The notes beneath the pieces were generated by a model that saw only the letters and a list, made by a program, of their open reading frames with translations, searched no databases and was not told where the DNA came from. Below are positions 1 through 5,119 of a stretch of 7,550 bases of DNA, piece after piece. Both the position numbers and the translations under genes were made by a program. Position 1 is the first letter of the stretch; every line of letters begins with the position of its first letter. Origin of the DNA: an uncultured Arsenicibacter sp. (lineage in GTDB: Bacteria; Bacteroidota; Bacteroidia; Cytophagales; Spirosomataceae); the NCBI RefSeq assembly GCF_945952095.1, contig NZ_CAMFHL010000312.1, positions 1 to 7,550 of the forward strand, read 5' to 3'.

Positions 1-29
1 CTTCCAGGAAGTTCTAAACTTCCTGGAAG
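1..29 (-). terminator. Perfect 13-bp hairpin past the PLP-enzyme gene
   Basis: Positions 1-13 (CTTCCAGGAAGTT) and 17-29 (AACTTCCTGGAAG) are exact reverse complements around a 3-nt loop (14-16). The hairpin begins 14 nt after the TAG stop of the minus-strand gene ending at 44, so a role as that gene's terminator is likely. The U-tract that would confirm this lies, if it exists, to the left of the window. The stem may also continue leftwards out of view. Each arm is itself a near-palindrome (CTTCC-N-GGAAG), and the core is shared with the terminator at 5034-5066. Confidence 0.6.
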
Positions 30-43
30 TTAAGCTGACGCAA

Positions 44-934
44 CTAAAAACTCCTTCCCTGCAACCCGCCGGTATGTACCGCAACGACGGTGGCGTCGGG
101 CGGGAAAAAGCCGTTGCGCGCCAGGTCGTAGAGCGCATACAGCATCTTACCGGTATAGACCTGTTCAAACAGAATGCCGGTCCGCGATTCAACGGCGCGG
201 ATAAAATCCAGCAGCTCCGGCGTGGTCCGGGCATAGCCACCGAAATGATACTCGTATAGCAGTTCGGCGGGGGAGGCCACGGGCATAACAAACGCAGTGG
301 CTGATTTGAGGGCCAGTATGCCCAGCACACGCGTTTGCGGCGGGGCGGCTAGTGCTATGCCGGTGACCGTACCGCCCGTACCGACCGCACAGGCAATTAC
401 ATCAGGGGCAAACCCCAGCTGCGCTGTAATTTCGGGCACAAGTTCGGCCGTACCCCGAATCGCCAGGTCATTGGTACCGCCTTCCGGAACGGCATAGAAA
501 TCCCCGAACAGCTGCCTCAGACCGGCCATAAAATCAGGCTCTTCTTTTTGGCGGTACGCCTCCCGGCTGACAAAATGCAGCATCATGCCGCATGCCTGGC
601 AAAAGCGGAGGGTCGGGTTCTGATCGGGCCGGAGCTCATCGCCCCTGACGATGCCGATGGTCCGGAAGCCTGCCAGTTTACCGGCCGCCGCCGTAGCCGC
701 CAGGTGGTTCGAAAAGGCACCGCCGAACGTGAGCAGCGTCGTATGTCCCTGCTGCTTCGCTTCGGCCAGATTGTACTTCAGTTTCCGCCATTTGTTGCCC
801 GACACCTGCGGGTGAATCAGGTCATCGCGCTTGAGGTAGAGCCGGATAGGTACGGGCTCCGGAAACGGGTCATGGAGCCGTCTGAGCGGGGAGTAGTTGC
901 TAAAAAGGTCGGGCAACTGCCTGAGTTCGTCCAT
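44..934 (-). CDS. PLP-dependent enzyme, ACC deaminase / D-cysteine desulfhydrase family
   Basis: This 296-residue cytosolic enzyme belongs to the fold-type II PLP family that holds 1-aminocyclopropane-1-carboxylate deaminase and D-cysteine desulfhydrase. Visible landmarks are SGNKWRKL (45-52) with the PLP-binding lysine K48, GGAFSNH (71-77) for substrate carboxylate and cofactor contacts, PEGGTN (150-155), the phosphate-cradling GTGGT loop (185-189), VYTGK (259-263) and HTGGLQG (287-293). True ACC deaminases have YEGK and HLGG at the last two sites. Here the deciding residues are T261 and T288, which favours D-cysteine desulfhydrase-like chemistry (D-cysteine to pyruvate, sulfide and ammonia) over ACC deamination. 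That substrate assignment is inference from residues. The protein is slightly shorter than the roughly 330-340 residues of classical members. The gene is divergent from the rRNA pseudouridine synthase gene, and no clear promoter box is visible on its side of the shared 89-bp region. The ATG at 934 fits the N-terminus of the family. Confidence 0.9.
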   Translation of the reverse strand: MDELRQLPDLFSNYSPLRRLHDPFPEPVPIRLYLKRDDLIHPQVSGNKWRKLKYNLAEAKQQGHTTLLTFGGAFSNHLAATAAAGKLAGFRTIGIVRGDELRPDQNPTLRFCQACGMMLHFVSREAYRQKEEPDFMAGLRQLFGDFYAVPEGGTNDLAIRGTAELVPEITAQLGFAPDVIACAVGTGGTVTGIALAAPPQTRVLGILALKSATAFVMPVASPAELLYEYHFGGYARTTPELLDFIRAVESRTGILFEQVYTGKMLYALYDLARNGFFPPDATVVAVHTGGLQGRSF

Positions 935-941
935 AAAACCG

Positions 942-949
942 TAATTTTG
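942..949 (+). promoter_or_regulatory. Candidate -7 promoter box for the RluD-family gene
   Basis: TAATTTTG matches exactly the Bacteroidota primary-sigma -7 consensus TAnnTTTG. It lies in the divergent intergenic region and points toward the pseudouridine synthase gene. Transcription would start around 955, giving a leader of about 70 nt before the ATG at 1024. I see no TTG -33 element at the usual spacing, so confidence is moderate. Confidence 0.45.
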
Positions 950-992
950 CTGCTAATTAACAATCAATGTGTGGCTTCGGCTGCATGCGTGA

Positions 993-1011
993 GACGGAAT
1001 CTCATTCCGTC
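993..1011 (+). repeat. 8-bp palindrome with 3-nt loop in the RluD-family leader
   Basis: GACGGAAT (993-1000) and ATTCCGTC (1004-1011) are exact reverse complements around CTC. In the mRNA this hairpin would end 12 nt before the start codon at 1024, within the ribosome footprint. There is no T-run after it (CGACCGAATTTT follows), so it is a poor terminator. It could be a leader structure affecting translation or a copy of a dispersed REP-like palindrome; the sequence alone does not decide. Confidence 0.4.
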
Positions 1012-1023
1012 CGACCGAATTTT

Positions 1024-2064
1024 ATGACAGAACATATTGACGATTTCTCAGAAGAGGAAGAAGACGAATTATACGAACATCACCGGGTTGTCGTAGACAA
1101 AGGGCAGGCATTGATCCGGATCGACCGGTTTCTGATGGACCGGTTGCCGAATGCTACCCGTACCAAAATTCAGGCGGCCATTGATGCCGAGTCGGTACGG
1201 GTCAACGGGAAGCTTACCAAGGCCAGTTACAAGATCAAACCGGAAGACATCATTACGATATCGTTGCCGCATCCGCCGCGGGATACCGAAGTGTTGCCGG
1301 AGAATATTCCGATTAACATTGTCTTTGAGGATGATGATTTGCTGGTGCTGAACAAACCGGCCGGCATGGTTGTGCACCCCGCTCACGGTAACTGGAGTGG
1401 TACGCTGGTCAATGCGCTTGTGTACCACTTTCAGAATCTGCCAACGACACGGAACGGTGTAATCCGTCCCGGACTGGTACATCGGATTGACAAAGACACG
1501 TCCGGCCTGATGGTAATTGCCAAAACCGAGTTTGCCATGACTTACCTCGCCAAACAGTTTTATGAGCATACCATTGAACGGACGTATCAGGCACTGGTTT
1601 GGGGCGTACCGAAAGAGGCCGACGGAACGATAACGGGCTACATTGGCCGGAGCGTAAAAGACCGGAAAGTGCAGACCATTTACGACGACGAAACCAAGGG
1701 TAAGTGGTCGGTAACGCACTATAAGCTGCTGGAAATGCTCCAGTTTGTGTCGTTGATCCAGTGTAATCTGGAGACCGGCCGGACGCATCAGATCCGGGCG
1801 CATATGCGCCATATCGGCCATCCGCTGTTCAATGATGCCATGTATGGCGGTGACCGGATTCTGCGGGGCAGCGTCAACGGATCGTTCAAAGCATTTGTGG
1901 AAAATGCCTTTGCGCTGGTGCCGCGTCAGGCGCTGCATGCGAAGTCGCTGGGCTTCATTCACCCGCAAACGCGTGAGTGGATGCAGTTCGATTCGGATTT
2001 GCCGGCCGATTTCACGGCGGCCCTCGAAAAATGGCGTAAACTGTACGCTTCGGCCCAACATTAA
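1024..2064 (+). CDS. RluD-family large-subunit rRNA pseudouridine synthase
   Basis: The 346-residue protein isomerises uridine to pseudouridine, most probably in 23S rRNA. An acidic N-terminal tail (residues 4-16) precedes an S4 RNA-binding domain (about 22-80; IRIDRFL, then VRVNGK at 58-63). The RluA/RluD catalytic domain follows (about 95-335). It holds the signature HRIDKDTSGL (153-162), whose D156 is the catalytic aspartate, then ETGRTHQIRAH (250-260) and HPLFNDAMYGG (266-276). The S4 domain plus these motifs place it with RluD/RluC rather than RluA. Bacteroidota often encode several paralogues, so the exact target uridines (1911/1915/1917 in the E. coli RluD case) are not assured. The ATG at 1024 is preferred over an in-frame ATG at 967. 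The extra 19 residues look unlike the family and would be encoded through the leader hairpin. The GNAT gene follows on the same strand after 78 bp, so co-transcription is possible. Confidence 0.93.
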   Translation: MTEHIDDFSEEEEDELYEHHRVVVDKGQALIRIDRFLMDRLPNATRTKIQAAIDAESVRVNGKLTKASYKIKPEDIITISLPHPPRDTEVLPENIPINIVFEDDDLLVLNKPAGMVVHPAHGNWSGTLVNALVYHFQNLPTTRNGVIRPGLVHRIDKDTSGLMVIAKTEFAMTYLAKQFYEHTIERTYQALVWGVPKEADGTITGYIGRSVKDRKVQTIYDDETKGKWSVTHYKLLEMLQFVSLIQCNLETGRTHQIRAHMRHIGHPLFNDAMYGGDRILRGSVNGSFKAFVENAFALVPRQALHAKSLGFIHPQTREWMQFDSDLPADFTAALEKWRKLYASAQH

Positions 2065-2088
2065 TGCGGTCTGCTCGCTGGATTCCGT

Positions 2089-2096
2089 TATTTTTA
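2089..2096 (+). promoter_or_regulatory. Weak -7-like box before the acetyltransferase gene
   Basis: TATTTTTA matches TAnnTTTG at all fixed positions except the last G. It lies 46 nt before the GNAT start, within the 78-bp gap after the pseudouridine synthase gene. The same gap holds a small inverted repeat, CTAAAA (2121-2126) with TTTTAG (2134-2139), too A/T-rich to be a convincing terminator. With no clear terminator in the gap, read-through from the upstream gene is equally plausible. Confidence 0.2.
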
Positions 2097-2142
2097 CAAC
2101 TTTCACAAAAGTCACTAACCCTAAAAAACAGCCTTTTAGCGT

Positions 2143-2595
2143 ATGATTTCAATTCGTCCCGGTGTGATAGAGGATATGCCTCAGGTATTTGAGCTGGTGA
2201 TGGAGCTGGCCGTTTACGAGCTTGCTGCCGATCAGGTGTCGAACTCACTTGAGCAGATGGTATTAGATGGTTTCGGGCCTCAGCCGTTGTTCCAGCTACT
2301 GGTCGCTGAAGATTCCGAAGCCAATAAGATTGTGGGCATTGCCCTGTATTACTTCCGGTATTCGACCTGGAAAGGCAAGCGGTTATACCTGGAGGATATC
2401 ATTGTTACCGAGAGCCATCGGGGATATGGTATCGGCAAGATGCTGCTCGATGCCACCATCAATAAGGCCCGTGAACTGAACTGTACCGGTATGATGTGGC
2501 AGGTCCTTGACTGGAACGAGCCGGCCATCGGTTTCTACAAACAATTCGGTACCCGCTTCGACGACGGCTGGACCAACTGCCATCTGGATTTTTAA
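2143..2595 (+). CDS. GNAT-family N-acetyltransferase, spermidine/spermine acetyltransferase (SSAT)-like
   Basis: This 150-residue single-domain cytosolic protein transfers an acetyl group from acetyl-CoA to an amine. The opening IRP (4-6) is the typical first GNAT strand. Motif A is complete: LYLEDIIV (81-88) is followed by the CoA-pyrophosphate loop RGYGIG (93-98). WNEPAIGFYKQFG (124-136) is motif B, with Y132 as the likely general acid. The layout LAVYE, DGFG, IALYYFRYSTWKGK, LYLED and WNEPAIGFYK closely follows animal SSAT-type diamine acetyltransferases, including the acidic residue E84 that corresponds to SSAT Glu92 as I recall it. This favours a polyamine or similar small amine as substrate, but bacterial relatives also acetylate thialysine and other amines, so the substrate is inferred. 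The protein is about 20 residues shorter than human SSAT1, ending soon after motif B. The ATG at 2143 puts the IRP strand at the N-terminus as expected. Confidence 0.88.
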   Translation: MISIRPGVIEDMPQVFELVMELAVYELAADQVSNSLEQMVLDGFGPQPLFQLLVAEDSEANKIVGIALYYFRYSTWKGKRLYLEDIIVTESHRGYGIGKMLLDATINKARELNCTGMMWQVLDWNEPAIGFYKQFGTRFDDGWTNCHLDF

Positions 2596-2600
2596 ATCAA

Positions 2601-2632
2601 AGAGTGAAAGAGCGAAAGAGTGAAAGAGTGAA
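2601..2632 (+). repeat. Four tandem copies of an 8-bp unit, AGAG(T/C)GAA
   Basis: Positions 2601-2608, 2609-2616, 2617-2624 and 2625-2632 read AGAGTGAA, AGAGCGAA, AGAGTGAA and AGAGTGAA, head to tail without gaps. The array starts 5 bp after the GNAT stop codon. Reverse-complement copies recur at 2697-2712 (the second with a changed last base) and 2736-2743, forming the opposing arm of the larger element. Confidence 0.8.
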
Positions 2633-2715
2633 TGCTGCGTAGCGAAAGCGTAGATGAGTGGGGGAGCGCGTTATTTGCCGCAGCGTCCGGACTTCTTTCG
2701 CTCTTTCGCTCATTA

Positions 2716-2729
2716 GCCGCTTGAGCGGC
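2716..2729. repeat. GC-rich mini-hairpin interrupting the right-arm repeats
   Basis: GCCGCT (2716-2721) and AGCGGC (2724-2729) are exact reverse complements; sterically this is a 5-bp stem with a TTGA tetraloop. It sits between two blocks of TTCGCTC-type repeats (ending 2712, resuming 2731), as if inserted into them. No T-run follows directly, so it is not a convincing terminator on its own. Confidence 0.4.
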
Positions 2730-2751
2730 CGCTCTTTCGCTCTTTGTTCCC

Positions 2752-2759
2752 TATCTTTG
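2752..2759 (+). promoter_or_regulatory. Candidate -7 promoter box for the AsmA-GT51 gene
   Basis: TATCTTTG is an exact match to the Bacteroidota -7 consensus TAnnTTTG, 25 nt before the ATG at 2785. Transcription would begin near 2765, leaving a short leader of about 20 nt. A TTG at the usual -33 spacing is not present; the nearest, at 2721-2723, is about 28 bp upstream of the box. The box lies 5 bp past the inverted-repeat element, which would form most of the upstream promoter region. Confidence 0.5.
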
Positions 2760-2784
2760 CACCATCGCAATTGTAAGCCATAGA

Positions 2785-4995
2785 ATGACGGATCGTCAAC
2801 GAAAAGTACTACGCATTGTCGGCTGGACCCTGTTGGGGCTGTTTTTGTTAGGAAGTGTGGGCGTCGGTATTGCCTATTCTAAGCGGGAAAGTCTGTTGCA
2901 GGTGGTTTTAGAAAGAGCCGTCAAAAAAGCAAAACGGGATTATGATCTGGACGTGAAAATCGGATCGGCACGGTTTACCGGTTTATCGTCCGTTGCCTTT
3001 ACGGGCATCTCTGTCGTACCGGCAGAACGGGACAGCCTTGCCCGGATCAACACTGTAGAAGTCGGCCTGAACCTGTGGCCGCTGTTATTCGGCAAGGTGG
3101 CCTTGTCGCACCTTGATCTTGAAAACGGCATGGTACAGGTCATTCGCCGGGATTCGCTCACCAATATTGATTTCATTCTGCACCGCCGCAAACGGGATTC
3201 CACCGAAACCAGCAGCGACCGCCGCGCCGATCTGTCGGATGTGGCCGAGAACCTGATTGATCAGGTATTGTCGAAAATTCCGAGCGATATGAACGTCCGG
3301 AATCTGGCTTTCCGCCTGACTGATAACGAAAAACGCGTTTCGCTGCTGACCGAAACGGCCGTAATTGATAATGAAGATGTCACATCGACGTTGCGGCTGA
3401 ACGGCAATGAGGCGACATGGCACATAACCGGTACCGCCGACCCCGGCAGCCGTGAATATGACCTCGCCTTGTATGCAGATGGTAAACCGCTGGAACTGAA
3501 ATACCTTGAGGAGAAATTCAAACTGAAAGTACAGGCCGATACGGTGCGGGCGGCGTTAAACGACGTTGACCGGTCGGGCGGCGAATTCCACATGGAAGGA
3601 AAAGGGTCGGTGCGTAACCTGCGCATTAACCACCCTGCCATTGCCCGTACGGACGTGTTGGTAGCGACTGCGGCCATGGATGCCAATGTCTTTGTCGGAG
3701 AAAACTACGTCGGCGTTGACAGCTCGTCGGTGATTTACCTGGGCGAAGTCAGTGCGCGGCCGTTTGTAAAATACACCATCTACCCGACGAAAGTGTATGA
3801 CTTACAGCTGCATACAGATGAGGTAGATGCACAGTCGCTGTTCAACTCCTTTCCGCAGGGACTATTCGAATCCCTGGAAGGCATGCGGGTGTCGGGTAAA
3901 CTGAAGTATGATCTGGCCCTGCACCTTGATGCCGGCGAGCCGGATTCGGTAAAATTCGATGCCGGTCTGACACCGGTTGATTTTAAGATTCTGCAAATGG
4001 GCGCGGTAGATTTCCGCCGGATCAACAACTCGTTTGTCTATACACCTTATGAGAAGGATAAACCGGTACGGGACATTATCATCGGGCCGGAAAACCCTGA
4101 TTTTGTGCCGCTGACGGGTATCTCCGATAATCTGAAAAATGCGGTACTGACGTCTGAAGATTTTAACTTCTTCACCCACAAGGGCTTTAATGAAAAGGCC
4201 TTCCGTGTGTCGATTGCCACCAACTTTAAAACAAAGAAATTCAAGCGCGGTGCCAGTACCATTTCGATGCAGCTGGTAAAAAACGCCTTCCTGAACCGGA
4301 ACAAAACCCTGTCGCGCAAGGTAGAAGAAATTCTGATTGTGTGGTTGATCGAAAACCAGCGGCTGGTGTCGAAGGAGCGGATGTATGAGGTGTATCTGAA
4401 CTTCATTGAGTGGGGGAAAAATATTTACGGTATCGGTGAAGCTGCCCGCTACTATTTCGGTAAACACCCGTCGGAGCTGGATCTGGGCGAAAGTATTTTC
4501 CTTGCCTTTGTGATTCCGAGTCCGAAAAAGGCGCTGAACTGGTTCCAGCCGGACGGCTCGCTACAGGTACGCAATGTTCGTGGCTACTTCCGGATTATCG
4601 GTAAGATTATGGCCCGTCGCGGCCTGACAGAGCCCGACAGCGGGGCATACGGATTCTACAGTGTACGGCTGCGTGAAAGCCTGCGCCGTCAGATTATGCC
4701 GGCCGATAGTGCGGGTCTCGATAGCCTGATGACCGATCCGACGGATGAAGGCGGCGGGCTCGACGGTTTCTTCAAACGGCTCTTCAACGGAGACCGCGAC
4801 AAGGACAATAACGAAGAAAGTGCTAAGCCGAAAGAAACGGTTCAGCAGGCGCAGGAAGAAGCCAACGTACCGCTTTCACCGGCCGCCGATACGGTTAAAA
4901 CGCGCCGGCAGCTGCGGCAGGAACGCCGCGAACGGAAACGCCGCGAACGGGACGAACGTAAAAACGCCGACCCGACGTCAGGAATACTGAACTGA
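2785..4995 (+). CDS. Membrane-anchored AsmA-like / GT51 peptidoglycan glycosyltransferase
   Basis: The 736-residue protein has one N-terminal membrane segment (about 8-31) with the rest expected in the periplasm. Residues about 45-410 resemble AsmA/TamB-type beta-rich modules, for example FTGLSSVAFTGISVV (64-78) and LNLWPLLFGKVALSHLDLEN (95-114). Residues about 430-610 are a complete GT51 lipid II glycosyltransferase domain. Its motifs are EDFNFFTHKG (458-467, catalytic E458), GASTISMQL (489-497), RKVEEILIVWLIE (511-523, second glutamate E515), and the motif running from KERMYEVYLNF (530-540) to AARYYFGK (553-560). It should polymerise lipid II into glycan strands. No penicillin-binding transpeptidase domain follows, so it cannot cross-link and is not a bifunctional class A PBP. 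The tail (about 650-736) is charged and low in complexity, ending in an Arg/Glu-rich stretch (707-726). The gene has its own promoter box and terminator and appears monocistronic. The GT51 call is firm; the AsmA-like call is from pattern only. Confidence 0.9.
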   Translation: MTDRQRKVLRIVGWTLLGLFLLGSVGVGIAYSKRESLLQVVLERAVKKAKRDYDLDVKIGSARFTGLSSVAFTGISVVPAERDSLARINTVEVGLNLWPLLFGKVALSHLDLENGMVQVIRRDSLTNIDFILHRRKRDSTETSSDRRADLSDVAENLIDQVLSKIPSDMNVRNLAFRLTDNEKRVSLLTETAVIDNEDVTSTLRLNGNEATWHITGTADPGSREYDLALYADGKPLELKYLEEKFKLKVQADTVRAALNDVDRSGGEFHMEGKGSVRNLRINHPAIARTDVLVATAAMDANVFVGENYVGVDSSSVIYLGEVSARPFVKYTIYPTKVYDLQLHTDEVDAQSLFNSFPQGLFESLEGMRVSGKLKYDLALHLDAGEPDSVKFDAGLTPVDFKILQMGAVDFRRINNSFVYTPYEKDKPVRDIIIGPENPDFVPLTGISDNLKNAVLTSEDFNFFTHKGFNEKAFRVSIATNFKTKKFKRGASTISMQLVKNAFLNRNKTLSRKVEEILIVWLIENQRLVSKERMYEVYLNFIEWGKNIYGIGEAARYYFGKHPSELDLGESIFLAFVIPSPKKALNWFQPDGSLQVRNVRGYFRIIGKIMARRGLTEPDSGAYGFYSVRLRESLRRQIMPADSAGLDSLMTDPTDEGGGLDGFFKRLFNGDRDKDNNEESAKPKETVQQAQEEANVPLSPAADTVKTRRQLRQERRERKRRERDERKNADPTSGILN

Positions 4996-5033
4996 TTACC
5001 AACTCCCCGAACGTTTTGACGATTGCCGGTATC

Positions 5034-5069
5034 AACATCCGGGAAGTTTTGAACTTCCCGGATGTTTTG
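5034..5069 (+). terminator. Intrinsic terminator after the AsmA-GT51 gene
   Basis: AACATCCGGGAAGTT (5034-5048) and AACTTCCCGGATGTT (5052-5066) form a perfect 15-bp stem with a TTG loop. The T-rich run TTTTGTTTG overlaps and follows the 3' arm (5065-5073). It begins 38 nt after the stop codon at 4993-4995. The core GGAAGTT-N3-AACTTCC is the same as in the hairpin at 1-29. Confidence 0.85.
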
Positions 5070-5119
5070 TTTGCACCATTACCAAACCGGTTTTCCCTCG
5101 TCCTACCATAAAAACAACT

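Larger units (their letters stand above)
2598..2746. repeat. 149-bp MITE/REP-like element with 16-bp terminal inverted repeats
   Basis: The left end CAAAGAGTGAAAGAGC (2598-2613) and the right end GCTCTTTCGCTCTTTG (2731-2746) are reverse complements with one mismatch in 16, and that mismatch would be a G-U pair in RNA. Inside are a second pair, GCTGCG (2634-2639) with CGCAGC (2679-2684), and further right-arm copies of the 8-mer TTCGCTCT (2697-2704, 2736-2743). The left half is almost purine-only on the plus strand and the right half pyrimidine-rich. I see no coding capacity and no obvious flanking target-site duplication. It may be a non-autonomous mobile or REP-type repeat, or a structured 3' end for the GNAT transcript. 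Confidence 0.5.

Noticed and set aside
967..1023. An N-terminal extension of the RluD-family protein from the ATG at 967.
   Set aside because: The 19 extra residues do not resemble the family and would be encoded through the GACGGAAT/ATTCCGTC hairpin; the ATG at 1024 gives a normal N-terminus.
548..1027. A 159-codon plus-strand frame across the start of the PLP-enzyme gene.
   Set aside because: It is antisense to a gene with an intact PLP lysine motif, its product resembles nothing, and it overlaps the likely promoter region of the next gene.
1069..2115. A 348-codon open frame antisense to the RluD-family gene.
   Set aside because: It covers nearly the whole pseudouridine synthase gene, its translation shows no recognisable motifs or domain, and the sense frame has complete catalytic signatures. 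It is a codon-bias shadow.
2601..2743. A CRISPR array suggested by the short repeats.
   Set aside because: The units are 8 bp, directly adjacent, without unique spacers, and occur in inverted orientation within the same gap; no cas genes are present.
3862..4467. A 201-codon minus-strand frame opposite the GT51 domain.
   Set aside because: The sense strand carries every GT51 motif here, and the antisense product has no recognisable feature.
2785..4995. A bifunctional class A penicillin-binding protein.
   Set aside because: No SxxK, SxN or KTG transpeptidase motifs are found after the GT51 domain, and the remaining tail is low in complexity.
5066..5073. TTTGTTTG as a -7 promoter box for the HhH gene.
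   Set aside because: It lacks the conserved A at position 2 and overlaps the T-rich tail of the preceding terminator, which explains its composition better.
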